A DNA stretch of 64,000 nucleotides from Brumimicrobium sp964585545 (GCA_964585545.1 CAZPDT010000005.1:1-64000); one strand, 5' to 3'; positions 51,834 through 61,416 are shown, numbered from the stretch's first letter. The notes: a model not told the origin generated them from the letters alone. Program-made: numbers and translations.

Positions 51834-52778
51834 ATGTCAAAGAAGAAACTTATCTTAACGGGTGTTGTCGTTGTAATTGCCTTTATTGCAATGTTTTCAA
51901 GTGCATATATTGTCAATGAGAAGGAGCAAGTAGTCATCACACAATTTGGTCGACCCATAGGTGTTTCTGTAACCACACCAGGAGTCAATTTTAAAATTCC
52001 ATTTATTCAAAAGGCTAATTTTTTTGATAAACGTTACCTAGAGTGGGATGGCAACCCCAATCAGATTCCTACAAAGGACAAGAAATTTATATTTATTGAC
52101 TCTTATGCCCGTTGGAAAATAACAGATCCACTTCAATTTTACAAAAGGCTTACTGATGAGCGAGGAGCGCAATCAAGGCTTGATGATATTTTAGATGGTG
52201 AAACGAGAGATTATATTGCAAACCATGATTTGGTGGAAGCTGTAAGAAACAGCAATAGAACAGCAAAAGTAACAGATACACTTACAGAGCCTTCTTCAGA
52301 TACTTTAATAAATATAGATGTTGGTCGTGAAAAAATAGAAAAAATGATATTAAAAACGGGAAATGAAAGGGTTTCTGATTTAGGTATTGTTATTTTAGAT
52401 TTTAAAATCAAGAGGCTGAATTATGTTAATGAAGTTCGTAAAAATGTATTTAAAAGAATGAACAGTGAACGTTTCCGTATTGCTGATAAATTTCGTTCTC
52501 AAGGTCAAGGAGAAGCATCGAGAATCAATGGTGAAAAGATAAGGGATTTAAAAAAAATTCAGTCAACAGCTTTTGAAGAGGCTGAGAAAATAAAGGGAAA
52601 AGCGGACGCATCTGCCGCATCTATATATGCAATGGCTTATAACCAGAGCAATCAATCAAAGCGATTGTATGCATTTTTAAAATCAATGGAAACGTTTGAG
52701 AAAACTTTTGATAAAAGCACCTCAGTTATTATTTCCACAGACAGTGAGCTATATAAGTATTTAAAAAGTATACAGTAG
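51834..52778 (+). CDS. hflC: HflC, FtsH-protease modulator
   Basis: 314 residues. N-terminal anchor (about 5-24), SPFH domain (EKEQVVITQFGRPIGVSVTTPGVNFKIPF, then YLEWDGNPNQIPTKDKKFIFIDSYARWKI) and a coiled-coil tail with FRSQGQGEASRINGEK and KGKADASAASIYAMAY, all hallmarks of HflC. It is coupled to hflK with a two-base gap. No hairpin terminator was seen after it. Confidence 0.94.
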   Translation: MSKKKLILTGVVVVIAFIAMFSSAYIVNEKEQVVITQFGRPIGVSVTTPGVNFKIPFIQKANFFDKRYLEWDGNPNQIPTKDKKFIFIDSYARWKITDPLQFYKRLTDERGAQSRLDDILDGETRDYIANHDLVEAVRNSNRTAKVTDTLTEPSSDTLINIDVGREKIEKMILKTGNERVSDLGIVILDFKIKRLNYVNEVRKNVFKRMNSERFRIADKFRSQGQGEASRINGEKIRDLKKIQSTAFEEAEKIKGKADASAASIYAMAYNQSNQSKRLYAFLKSMETFEKTFDKSTSVIISTDSELYKYLKSIQ

Positions 52779-52834
52779 TTGATCGTATTTTCTAAATCAA
52801 CTATTTCAAAGCAATATTTTGTGAACAACTCGGG

Positions 52835-52909
52835 TTACTTTTTTTTATTCGCATAATACAGACCTACAACAACAATGATAATTAAGGAAATAATGTAAAT
52901 TGTTTTCAT
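52835..52909 (-). CDS. Tiny membrane peptide (24 residues)
   Basis: ATG 52909 to TAA 52835. After MKTIYIIS the peptide is a single run of Leu, Ile, Val and Gly, then YYANKKK. One membrane helix with a positive cytoplasmic end is predicted. Such peptides are common but poorly annotated in Bacteroidota. There is an A-rich stretch before the ATG but no clear promoter. It is the only feature seen in the 271-base gap after hflC. Confidence 0.4.
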   Translation of the reverse strand: MKTIYIISLIIIVVVGLYYANKKK

Positions 52910-53049
52910 TTTTAATGAACGGTTTGTGGGTTAAAAAGGGGAAAAATAAGCAAATTATAACAGATGTTGGTCTTGTTTTGGAAAAGTTAATTTGAATTAT
53001 TTATACTATCATAAAAGCTTTTAAAAAAATCTATTTTTATTTCATGCTA

Positions 53050-53358
53050 TTAAGGTGTTTTTGTTGAACCTAAACCTTGAAAAAGAGAACTAATTAGACT
53101 TTGGATTTTCATTCCAAATGAAGTATTAATTGATGAACCTAGAACTCTTGGAAGAACAAGTGCACGAGCAATACTTTCAGGTTTGTCATTTCCTGTAAGA
53201 AAATTAGCTAAATATTTAAATAAAAAAGGATTAATATTGTACTCTGAAAGCGTACTAGATCTTTTACAAGCACCATCTATGTGGTTTTGTACAATTTCTT
53301 CTCGAAAGAAGGTCTTTGCATTTTCAATAATCTGTTTTCGTTGATTATTATTCATCAA
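53050..53358 (-). pseudogene. N-terminal fragment of a PmeII-type restriction endonuclease
   Basis: 102 residues. The sequence (KTFFREEIVQNHI, ACKRSSTLSEYNINPFLFKYLANFL, ARALVLPRVLGSSINTSFGMKIQ) reads like the first ~95 residues of PmeII-family type II endonucleases, which run to roughly 240-260 residues as I recall. It stops just after LGSTKTP, before the catalytic core that should hold the acidic and lysine residues. No continuation is visible in the following 270 bases. It is probably a remnant of a lost restriction system; no methyltransferase partner is present. Family match is from memory. Confidence 0.6.
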
Positions 53359-53439
53359 CTCTTAAGTTTTTACTAAAACAACAAAATTTCATAGTTCATA
53401 ATAACTGAACCTGTCTCAGTTCTAACTTTCTATTTTAAA

Positions 53440-53472
53440 TTGAACTATATATCGTGATTCTTTCTAATTTTG
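53440..53472 (+). promoter_or_regulatory. Promoter of asnS
   Basis: TTG (53440-53442), 22 bases, TAATTTTG (53465-53472); ATG 21 bases later. Both elements match, with spacing at the upper end of the usual range. Confidence 0.7.
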
Positions 53473-53492
53473 CATAGACCAAAATTAAAAAA

Positions 53493-54932
53493 ATGAAGCA
53501 TCAAAAAATCAAAGCGCTTTTGGAAACTCCAAAGCTGGGTGAAAAGGTTATTGTTAAAGGATGGGTAAGAGCATTTCGAAGCAATCGATTTATTCAGTTG
53601 AATGATGGTTCAACAATCAATAATATTCAGGCTGTAATTGATTTTGAAAACTTTGATGATAATCTGCTCAAAAAGATAACCACTGCAGCAGCAGTTTCGG
53701 TAGAAGGGCAATTGGTCGCCTCGCAGGGCAGTGGTCAAGCAGTAGAAATTGTTGTAGAAAATATTGAAATTATTGGAGAAGCTTTGCCTGATGAGGTTCA
53801 AAAAACTGTATTACAACCCAAAAAACACAAGTTAGAGTTGCTTCGAGAACAAGCGCATTTGCGTTTTAGAACCAATACTTTTGGAGCTGTGTTTAGAATT
53901 CGACATGGGCTAAGCTTTGCTATACATAAATTTTTTAATGATCTGAATTTTTATTATTTGCATACACCTATTCTCACTTCTTCAGATGCTGAAGGAGCGG
54001 GAGAAATGTTTCATGTAACCAATTTCGATTTGGACAATTTGCCTTTAAATGAAGAAGGGAAAGTAGATTATCAACAAGATTTTTTTGGAAAACCTGTTAA
54101 CCTCACTGTTTCTGGTCAATTGGAAGCCGAGCTTGCAGCCTTGGGTTTGGGACAAGTCTATACTTTTGGACCAACTTTTAGAGCAGAAAATTCGAATACA
54201 TCGCGTCATTTGGCTGAATTTTGGATGATTGAACCCGAGGTTGCTTTTAGTGATTTAAAGGACAATATGGATTTGACCGAAGAATTTCTTAAATACCTTT
54301 GTAACTATGTACTTGAAAATTATCGAGATGATCTTCAGTATTTGAATAATCGAGACGCAAAAGAGCAGCAGCAAAAACCAGAAAAAGACCGCAATCCATT
54401 AAGTTTAATTGAGCGTTTAGAATTTGTTGCAAACAATGACTTTGAAAGAATTACTTATACTGAAGCAATTGAAATTTTGCAAAACTCAAAGCCTTTTAAG
54501 AAAAAGAAATTTAAATACAATGTCGAGTGGGGAACAGATTTGCAATCAGAACACGAGCGCTATCTGGTAGAGAAAAAATTCCATCGACCTGTTATAATTA
54601 CAGATTATCCAGCTTCTTTTAAGGCTTTTTATATGCGTCAAAATGAAGATGGGAAAACAGTTGCTGCGATGGATGTATTATTCCCCGGGATTGGTGAAAT
54701 AGTTGGCGGCTCTCAACGTGAGGAAAGATTTGATGTTTTGAAACAAAAATGTGCAGATTTTAATATTGAGGAAGATGTACTTTGGTGGTATATCGATTCT
54801 CGTAGATTTGGAAGTGTTCCTCATTCTGGTTTTGGCTTGGGATTTGAGAGAATGGTAATGTTTGCCACGGGAATGACCAATATACGCGATGTCATCCCTT
54901 TTCCAAGAACACCTGGAAATGCTGATTTTTAA
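53493..54932 (+). CDS. asnS: Asparagine--tRNA ligase
   Basis: 479 residues, full length. It charges tRNA-Asn. An N-terminal OB-fold anticodon-binding domain (about 15-110; VIVKGWVRAFRSNRFIQLNDGS) is followed by the class II core with motif 2 (FGPTFRAENSNTSRHLAEFWMIEPEVAF) and motif 3 (GFGLGFERMVMFATGMTNIRDVIPFPRTP). The E-P-E-x-A-F stretch is typical of AsnS and distinguishes it from aspartyl enzymes. It is monocistronic or co-transcribed with rpoN 58 bases on. Confidence 0.97.
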   Translation: MKHQKIKALLETPKLGEKVIVKGWVRAFRSNRFIQLNDGSTINNIQAVIDFENFDDNLLKKITTAAAVSVEGQLVASQGSGQAVEIVVENIEIIGEALPDEVQKTVLQPKKHKLELLREQAHLRFRTNTFGAVFRIRHGLSFAIHKFFNDLNFYYLHTPILTSSDAEGAGEMFHVTNFDLDNLPLNEEGKVDYQQDFFGKPVNLTVSGQLEAELAALGLGQVYTFGPTFRAENSNTSRHLAEFWMIEPEVAFSDLKDNMDLTEEFLKYLCNYVLENYRDDLQYLNNRDAKEQQQKPEKDRNPLSLIERLEFVANNDFERITYTEAIEILQNSKPFKKKKFKYNVEWGTDLQSEHERYLVEKKFHRPVIITDYPASFKAFYMRQNEDGKTVAAMDVLFPGIGEIVGGSQREERFDVLKQKCADFNIEEDVLWWYIDSRRFGSVPHSGFGLGFERMVMFATGMTNIRDVIPFPRTPGNADF

Positions 54933-54990
54933 TTTAAATTGTAATAGATATAAAGAATTTTACGTAACTTAAGCGAAGAAATTACCAATT

Positions 54991-56433
54991 ATGGCGTTAA
55001 AACAAACACTTTCCCAAAAATTGGAGCAAAAGCTCTCTCCGCAGCAGATTCAATTAATGAAGTTGCTACAAGTTCCAACAATGGAAATGGACCAACGCAT
55101 TAAACAGGAACTTGAGGTAAATCCAGCTCTTGAAGAAGGAAAAGAAGAGTCTGAAGAGGAATTCGAAGAAGAAGAATATGAAGAAGAAACAACTGAAGAA
55201 GATGACTTTGACATTGAAGAATATTTAAGTGACGATGAGCCTGAGTACAAAACCAGTATTTCCAACAAAGGCAAAGATCAAGACGAAAAATCGATACCGC
55301 TCTCTGGAGGGAAATCTTTCCAAGAATTTTTGTTGAGCCAATTGAATTTAAAAAAACTAACCAAAGAAGAAATAACAATTGCCACCTATTTAATTGGCAG
55401 CCTTGATGATTCAGGTTATCTAGAACGTGAACTAGAATCTATAGTTGATGATTTGGCATTCTACCAAAACATGAAAACCACAGAAGAGGATTTGGAAAAA
55501 ATTCTAAAACATGTTCAAGAGTTAGACCCGGCTGGAATTGGGGCAAGAAATTTGCAAGAATGTCTTATTTTACAGATGGAAAGAAGACAAAATGGAAACA
55601 TCAGCAGATACACGGCATTGAAAATCTTAGAAAATTATTTTGAAGAGTTTACAAAAAAACATTACAACAAAATACTTCAAAGGCTCGAAATATCAGAAGA
55701 GGATTTGAAAGATGCTATTCAAGAAATTATTCGATTGAATCCCAAACCAGGTGGTTCTGTTAAATCATCTTCAAGGGCATTAGAACAAGTTGTTCCTGAT
55801 TTTAAGGTGACAGAAGAAGATGGGAAACTATCACTTACTCTTAATGGTAGAAATACTCCTGACTTAAGGATTAGCCCTGGCTATAAAAAGATGTTAAAGA
55901 CGTATTCAGAAGGGGGTGAAATGAAGAAATCAGATAAAGAGACTTTGACTTTTGTGAAAAGTAAATTAGATTCAGCAAAATGGTTTATTGATGCCATCCA
56001 ACAACGACAAAACACTTTGTTTTCTACCATGACAGCAATTATGAATTATCAAAAAGATTATTTTTTATCAGGGGATGAGATGGATTTACGTCCAATGATT
56101 TTAAAAGATATTGCAGAAATTGTTGACCTGGACATTTCAACGATTTCTCGAGTTGCCAATTCAAAGTATGTACAAACACAATACGGTACCTTTCCATTAA
56201 AGCATTTTTTCTCCGAATCTTTATCTACCGATTCTGGGGAGGAGGTTTCAACCCGGGAGGTGAAACAAATCCTTTTAGATGTTGTGGAGGAAGAAGATAA
56301 ACGCAAACCATTAACTGACGAAAAACTAGCTAAAATACTGAAAGACAAAGGATATAATATTGCACGAAGAACAATAGCTAAATATCGGGAGTTGTTAAAT
56401 ATTCCTGTTGCTCGTTTAAGAAAGGAACTTTAA
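54991..56433 (+). CDS. rpoN: RNA polymerase sigma-54 factor
   Basis: 480 residues. Region I is Gln/Leu-rich (LKQTLSQKLEQKLSPQQIQLMKLLQVPTMEMDQRI), region II is very acidic (about 49-86, Glu/Asp runs), then the core-binding domain, a helix-turn-helix (IVDLDISTISRVANSKYVQTQYGTFPL) and the RpoN box near the C-terminus (ARRTIAKYREL). Sigma-54 directs RNA polymerase to -24/-12 promoters and needs enhancer-binding ATPases. It is followed without a gap by a membrane protein gene (ATG right after the stop). Confidence 0.96.
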   Translation: MALKQTLSQKLEQKLSPQQIQLMKLLQVPTMEMDQRIKQELEVNPALEEGKEESEEEFEEEEYEEETTEEDDFDIEEYLSDDEPEYKTSISNKGKDQDEKSIPLSGGKSFQEFLLSQLNLKKLTKEEITIATYLIGSLDDSGYLERELESIVDDLAFYQNMKTTEEDLEKILKHVQELDPAGIGARNLQECLILQMERRQNGNISRYTALKILENYFEEFTKKHYNKILQRLEISEEDLKDAIQEIIRLNPKPGGSVKSSSRALEQVVPDFKVTEEDGKLSLTLNGRNTPDLRISPGYKKMLKTYSEGGEMKKSDKETLTFVKSKLDSAKWFIDAIQQRQNTLFSTMTAIMNYQKDYFLSGDEMDLRPMILKDIAEIVDLDISTISRVANSKYVQTQYGTFPLKHFFSESLSTDSGEEVSTREVKQILLDVVEEEDKRKPLTDEKLAKILKDKGYNIARRTIAKYRELLNIPVARLRKEL

Positions 56434-57081
56434 ATGAATAAAATAGCATCTTTTTTTTCTTGGTTGTTTTTACCCATATTTACACCAATATATGGTCTTT
56501 TGGTCATACTTTATTTGCCTGTTCCTTCGAATTCTTTTTTAACAAATGATTCTTTATACTTGCTTAATCCTACTGCAAAAATTTTATTCCTTTCCCTGTT
56601 CTTAATTTTTATTGTTTTGGGCCCTGGAATATCCTTCTTTGTTATGAGAATGAATAAAAACATTAAATCCTATCAAATGAAGACGGCAGCGGAGCGACTT
56701 ATGCCAATTGCGTTAATGACATTTTATTTTATTGTTCTCTTTTTCTTTTTATACATGCAAGCCGAAGGAGCTGTGATTCCAGATATTATTAAAGGAATGG
56801 TTTTGGGTGGAATTGTTGTAGGTGCATTGGCTTATTTTATTACTCCCAAAATTAAAATTAGCCTACACAGTATAGGAATGGGAGCATTGTTTGGGTTTGT
56901 GTATATGTTTTCAAAAGGATTGGAACAGCCTCCATTAATACTGCTCACTACTGTGTTGCTTTTAGGTGGAATAGTGATGTCGTCACGGTTGGCTTTGAAA
57001 GCACATACACTTAAAGAAGTGGGCTTGGGTTATTTGCTGGGACTGCTGACACAGATGTTTTGCATTTGGATTTATACATAA
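56434..57081 (+). CDS. Integral membrane protein, PAP2-like
   Basis: 215 residues with six predicted membrane segments (about 7-28, 48-72, 90-108, 115-135, 143-160, 165-210). KISLHSIGMGAL and SRLALKAHTLKEVGLGYLLG match the second and third phosphatase motifs of the PAP2 superfamily in outline (SxHS...G and SR...H....V..G), though the first K-x6-R-P motif is not evident. Conserved next to rpoN in Bacteroidota as far as I recall. The start codon abuts the rpoN stop, so they are co-translated. Confidence 0.7.
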   Translation: MNKIASFFSWLFLPIFTPIYGLLVILYLPVPSNSFLTNDSLYLLNPTAKILFLSLFLIFIVLGPGISFFVMRMNKNIKSYQMKTAAERLMPIALMTFYFIVLFFFLYMQAEGAVIPDIIKGMVLGGIVVGALAYFITPKIKISLHSIGMGALFGFVYMFSKGLEQPPLILLTTVLLLGGIVMSSRLALKAHTLKEVGLGYLLGLLTQMFCIWIYT

Positions 57082-57111
57082 ACAGACACTCCAAAGAAAA
57101 TATTTTATTAA

Positions 57112-57119
57112 TATATTTG
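57112..57119 (+). promoter_or_regulatory. -7 box TATATTTG for the M48 protease gene
   Basis: Exact TAnnTTTG ending 16 bases before the ATG at 57136; no TTG at 17-23 bases upstream. Confidence 0.45.
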
Positions 57120-57135
57120 CAATAAAACAACAACT

Positions 57136-57945
57136 ATGAAAAAAATCATGTATTTAGGTCTTTTCATTTTATATATGTCTGCTTTTAGTGGATGCTCTTC
57201 TACAAAAGATGCTATTTCTAATTTTAATCTTTTTTCTATTCAAGACGATAAAAATTTGGGCAAACAAGTAGCCAGTGAAATTGATAATAATTCAGAAGAA
57301 TACCCACTTTTAGACAGCAGTAGAAATGTAACGGCTTATAAGTACTTGTATGCTATTCGCGACCGTATTTTAAGCTCTGGAAAGGTGACCCACAAGAACG
57401 ATTTCTCTTGGAGGTTGAGAATCATTAAAGATGATGCCACTTTAAATGCTTTTTGTACTCCAGGGGGGTATATCTATGTTTATACTGGCTTAATTAAATA
57501 TTTGGATTCGGAGGATGAATTAGCTGGCGTATTGGCACATGAAATTGGGCATGCCGATTTGCGCCATTCAACAAACCAGATGACCAAACTTTATGGGGTT
57601 GATGCACTGTTGGGACTTATAGGAGGAAAAGAGGACTATAAGCTGCTTAAAAGTTTAACAGAAAGTATTGTTGGATTGAAATTTTCGAGATCGAACGAAT
57701 CTGATGCAGATGAGGCTTCTGTAACTTATTTGTGTCCAACAGATTATCCAGCTGATGCCGGAGCAAAGTTCTTTGAGAAGATGGAGGCGGCAGGGAAAGG
57801 CTCTTCTATTCCTGTTTGGTTAAGTACACATCCCGACCCTAAAGATCGCATTGCTCATTTTCATGTTGTAGCGACTTCTCTCGGATGTCAAGGAGAGAAA
57901 ACCTATAAACAACGGTACCAAAAGCTCAAAAATGCTTTACCTTAA
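57136..57945 (+). CDS. M48-family metalloprotease lipoprotein
   Basis: 269 residues. Lipoprotein signal with lipobox FSGC (about 17-20). The catalytic zinc motif HEIGH is present (LAHEIGHADLRHS), with the third ligand region NESDADEASVTYL and the usual GGYIYVYTGLI strand ahead of it. It resembles the BepA/LoiP-type periplasmic proteases that check outer-membrane protein quality. It is followed 14 bases later by the cyclase-family gene, so probably co-transcribed. Confidence 0.92.
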   Translation: MKKIMYLGLFILYMSAFSGCSSTKDAISNFNLFSIQDDKNLGKQVASEIDNNSEEYPLLDSSRNVTAYKYLYAIRDRILSSGKVTHKNDFSWRLRIIKDDATLNAFCTPGGYIYVYTGLIKYLDSEDELAGVLAHEIGHADLRHSTNQMTKLYGVDALLGLIGGKEDYKLLKSLTESIVGLKFSRSNESDADEASVTYLCPTDYPADAGAKFFEKMEAAGKGSSIPVWLSTHPDPKDRIAHFHVVATSLGCQGEKTYKQRYQKLKNALP

Positions 57946-57959
57946 ATTTATATTTTTCC

Positions 57960-58697
57960 ATGATTGTAAAAACAAAACAAGGAAAAACAATTGATTTAAG
58001 TAAAGGTATGGATTTGTCAATTCCTTTGTCTAACGATAAAAGAAATCCTTTAGCATGGCAAATGAAACCTCCTAGTTTTGAGCCAGTAAAAGGAGACGAT
58101 TGGATAGGACTTGTAAAAGAAGGGGCAGCTGTAAATTTTAGAAATATTTCATTTAATCCACATGGTCATGGTACCCATACAGAATGTTTAGGGCACATTA
58201 CTTCAAAAATTTATTCTGTAAACCAACAACTTAATCAATTTTTTTTTCAAGCAGCAGTAATTACAGTTAAACCTGTAAAAAAAGGTCAGGATTATGTAAT
58301 TACTAAAAACGAGATTAAAGTACTTAAAAACTATACTTCTGTTGATGCGTTAATCATCCGAACATTGCCCAATACAGAGCAGAAAATTTCAAAAAATTAT
58401 ACTGGAACAAATCCTCCGTTTCTTGATCTTTCTTGTCTAGAAATAATCAATAAATTAAAAGTTAAACATTTATTAGTTGATTTACCCAGTGTAGACAAAG
58501 AAGATGATGGGGGAAAAGTGGCTTTTCATCATGGTTTTTGGGAGGTGCCACAAAATCCACGCTTTGATCGTACAATTACCGAGTTAATCTATGTTCCAAA
58601 TATTGTTAAAGACGGTGAATATTTACTAAACCTACAGGTTGCACCTTTTGAAAATGATGCTGCTCCAAGTCGGCCTGTGATATATGGCATTAGTTAA
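57960..58697 (+). CDS. Cyclase-family (KynB-like) hydrolase
   Basis: 245 residues. The metal-binding motif of the family appears as HGHGTHTECLGH (68-79), with Glu in place of the usual Asp. Related enzymes include kynurenine formamidase and polyketide or isatin hydrolases; the substrate here is unknown, and no tryptophan-degradation genes are nearby. LDLSCLEIINKLKVKHLLVDLPSVDKEDDGGKVAFHHGFW matches the second family block with its conserved His. No signal peptide, so it is cytoplasmic. Confidence 0.85.
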   Translation: MIVKTKQGKTIDLSKGMDLSIPLSNDKRNPLAWQMKPPSFEPVKGDDWIGLVKEGAAVNFRNISFNPHGHGTHTECLGHITSKIYSVNQQLNQFFFQAAVITVKPVKKGQDYVITKNEIKVLKNYTSVDALIIRTLPNTEQKISKNYTGTNPPFLDLSCLEIINKLKVKHLLVDLPSVDKEDDGGKVAFHHGFWEVPQNPRFDRTITELIYVPNIVKDGEYLLNLQVAPFENDAAPSRPVIYGIS

Positions 58698-58709
58698 AAA
58701 GCAGCAGTT

Positions 58710-60932
58710 TTGTATAAAAACATGATGAATAAATATCAATGGCTTCTTTCTTTTTTTATTGTTGCACCTTTTACTTTATGGGCTCAACTTCAAAACGATA
58801 CATTGTTATTAAAGCATTCAGAACTGATCACTAAGTCGGCGCCTATAAATTTTCAATTTATCAATCAGAAGTCTGAGGAAGTAAAGCAAAATTCACGCTT
58901 AGAGTTGGGACTTACTTTACCTGATGCTATTATGGATTCTATTGAAGAATATTTAAACGGGAAACCACATCACAGAAGGGGGCTCAATCCATTTGTAAGT
59001 TGGGATATTGATATAAAAGCTAATTTCCATAATTCAGTAGAAGACATCAACTCTACTGCTATTGGGTTTTGGTACGAAGAAATGAACCGTAATGAAGAGA
59101 GCAATTCTTGGGATCGATTGGAAACAAAACTGCCATTTCGTATTCGTTATGCACCTTCGGAAATGGGGAAATGGAGTGTAAATGTTGAAGTTTATGTTCG
59201 CGGAAAGCTATTTTATACCAGTCGGGTTAAGGAATTCATAGTTGTTCCTTCAAACTTCAAGGGAAAAGTCTCCTTAAATCCCAAAACAAATTATTTAGAA
59301 AGAGAAGGCAAAACGATTGTTCCGATAGGTGCGAATTTGCCTTTTCCTTATAACAAAAACAATTTGCTTTGGAATCAAGATTCTTCAGCAAGGCTACAGT
59401 TGAGCGCTTGGGAGGAATATGCTCAGCAGATTAAAGATTACATAGCACAAGGGGGAGCGTATTTTCGTATGTTTCTTGACCCAAGTGGAACAGGGATAGA
59501 GTTTGAGGAGGTCGGCAACTACCAAAGAAGGCAAACATATGCATGGGAGATGGATCAAATTATTCGACATTGTGAGAAAACCAATACGCTTATTCATTTG
59601 GATATTATGTATCAAGTCGTATTTATGAAAGCAGGGGGATATTCTGATTATAGGTTTGATTATTCTAATTATTGGAACAATAAAGAATCCTGGCCGTATG
59701 AAGATAAAAACTATGTCTATGGATATTCATTGCTTTTTGAAGGGGACACGCCTTCAGATATGTTCCTAAATCCTTTGGGAATGACCTATTTAAAACAAAG
59801 GACTCGCTATATTATGGCCAGATGGGGATATTCTCCGAGTATTTCTATAATCGAATTAATGAGTGAGCCTTGGCACATGAATGAAAATCCTTACTTGAAC
59901 GACAGACCGTACGACTCTGTTTCTAAAGCTGGAGACACAGCCAGAAAGGCAGTTTATGAATACCACAAACAGATTTCGAGCTATATAAAAGACTCTATAG
60001 GCTACAAAGAACAGTTGTTGAGTGCTGTTGGAGGTTTTCCATCTGGCAGCTGGGCAATTTATTCTCATCAAACCAGTGTTGAACCAGGCTTTATTGATAG
60101 CACTTGGTACCTGGACAATATTGATGTAATTACTATTTCACATTACTCCAGGAGCCCGAGTAAACTATTGATTTCTAAATCTAATGAAAACAACCAGTGT
60201 GGAGCAAACGAGAATTCAATGGCATGTCCAATTCAACGATTAGAAAAAACATTTGGCAAACCTGTTCTCTTTGGAGAATCTGATACAGGAGACGGCTCCT
60301 ATGAATGCTCTGATTATCAGGGTGTAAAAATTGATATAATGCGCTATCCCTATACTGGGGCGATTGGGCACTTTGCTTGGTCTACTTTTATACATAAAGT
60401 AAATAATAAAGGAGAAACGCTTAGAGATGATCGTAAAATTTGGCCTGCTATTATTGATGCAAAAAATCATTTCAATAGCGATTTTTTTATTTCTGTAGTG
60501 AACAAAAAAGGTGTGTTGGGAAGACAAAAAATTGGTTTTCGTGCAGTACAGTCTGATATTAAAGAAACAGGATATATTATTGGAAAAGACAAGAATATTG
60601 GAGCAGGTTATATTTATAACAGAACATTTAATCTTAGTACAGCAAGTAATCAATCCTTGGAAGAAATAAAGAAAACACTTTGTTATTTGCCCAACCCCGA
60701 TTTTAATCAACCGTTGACCATTACATGGAAACCCCAACCCTTGAAAGTTGATGGACTTCAACGGTTTAAGAAATACCGACTTTCTTTTTATGGCTATACA
60801 CATCATCAATTAATTCGTCAAGTGAATGTTCGAAGTAGCTTTAAAGGAAAGTTAAAAATCAAACACCCTCCACTCGTACCAAAAAAATCAGGTTTGCCAC
60901 TTATTTGGTATCAGATAGAAAAAGTAAAATAA
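58710..60932 (+). CDS. Secreted glycoside-hydrolase-like protein with DUF5060-type domain
   Basis: 740 residues. The first codons MYKNM may be leader only; ATG 58722 or 58725 gives a clean signal peptide (WLLSFFIVAPFTLWAQ). A beta-sandwich (about 90-175; FRIRYAPSEMGKWSVNVEVYV) resembles DUF5060. It is followed by a TIM-barrel of the GH-A clan: LEREGKTIVPIGANLPFPY, GGAYFRMFLDPSG, IIELMSEPWHM (probable acid/base Glu) and VLFGESDTGDG (probable nucleophile Glu). The C-terminal ~150 residues are beta-rich. It should act on an external polysaccharide; the substrate is unknown, and there is no T9SS sorting domain or SusCD neighbour. Confidence 0.72.
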   Translation: MYKNMMNKYQWLLSFFIVAPFTLWAQLQNDTLLLKHSELITKSAPINFQFINQKSEEVKQNSRLELGLTLPDAIMDSIEEYLNGKPHHRRGLNPFVSWDIDIKANFHNSVEDINSTAIGFWYEEMNRNEESNSWDRLETKLPFRIRYAPSEMGKWSVNVEVYVRGKLFYTSRVKEFIVVPSNFKGKVSLNPKTNYLEREGKTIVPIGANLPFPYNKNNLLWNQDSSARLQLSAWEEYAQQIKDYIAQGGAYFRMFLDPSGTGIEFEEVGNYQRRQTYAWEMDQIIRHCEKTNTLIHLDIMYQVVFMKAGGYSDYRFDYSNYWNNKESWPYEDKNYVYGYSLLFEGDTPSDMFLNPLGMTYLKQRTRYIMARWGYSPSISIIELMSEPWHMNENPYLNDRPYDSVSKAGDTARKAVYEYHKQISSYIKDSIGYKEQLLSAVGGFPSGSWAIYSHQTSVEPGFIDSTWYLDNIDVITISHYSRSPSKLLISKSNENNQCGANENSMACPIQRLEKTFGKPVLFGESDTGDGSYECSDYQGVKIDIMRYPYTGAIGHFAWSTFIHKVNNKGETLRDDRKIWPAIIDAKNHFNSDFFISVVNKKGVLGRQKIGFRAVQSDIKETGYIIGKDKNIGAGYIYNRTFNLSTASNQSLEEIKKTLCYLPNPDFNQPLTITWKPQPLKVDGLQRFKKYRLSFYGYTHHQLIRQVNVRSSFKGKLKIKHPPLVPKKSGLPLIWYQIEKVK

Positions 60933-60996
60933 TAGTTAATGGAATCATTTATACCCAAAGAAAGTTTTAATTTTGATAGATTTTAGAAAGGTATTT

Positions 60997-61416
60997 ATGG
61001 CAAAGTACACTTTAGATATAGAAAATGATTTTAACTTTGACTTGTTTGGAGTTTGTAGCCATGAGGGTGATTATAGATTATGCTGGTCTATTAATGAGCA
61101 AATGGGTTTAAACTTAGAAAAGTCGTTAGAACCCTACATGGTGTCGGGTAAAAAAGGCAACATTGTTTCTTCCCATTCCTTTTATGAATGGCACAATGAA
61201 GAAGAAGGTGTAAGCTATTATTTAATAAAGAATAAAAATGAAGGGAAATATTTGATTCCAGAAAAAGCACAAATTGACTTTTTTCTCGTGATTACAGAGG
61301 CAGGAGTGAAGGATTCGGTTGATTTTTTAAAGGAATTAAAGAATATATCTTGTGTTTTAACTGCATTTAGTTTTGATCCCGATGAGTTGAAATCAGCAAA
61401 TAGATTTGTGTTTTAA
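60997..61416 (+). CDS. IPExxxVDY-family protein
   Basis: 139 residues from ATG 60997; an in-frame TTG at 60973 would add eight atypical residues. Short soluble protein of a Bacteroidota-specific family named after its motif, present here as LIPEKAQIDFFLVI. The N-terminus (YTLDIENDFNFDLFGVCSHEGDYRLCWSIN) is also typical. Function unknown. In many Flavobacteriia it sits directly in front of pyruvate kinase, as here (26 bases), which suggests a link to central metabolism or simply a shared transcript. Confidence 0.9.
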   Translation: MAKYTLDIENDFNFDLFGVCSHEGDYRLCWSINEQMGLNLEKSLEPYMVSGKKGNIVSSHSFYEWHNEEEGVSYYLIKNKNEGKYLIPEKAQIDFFLVITEAGVKDSVDFLKELKNISCVLTAFSFDPDELKSANRFVF

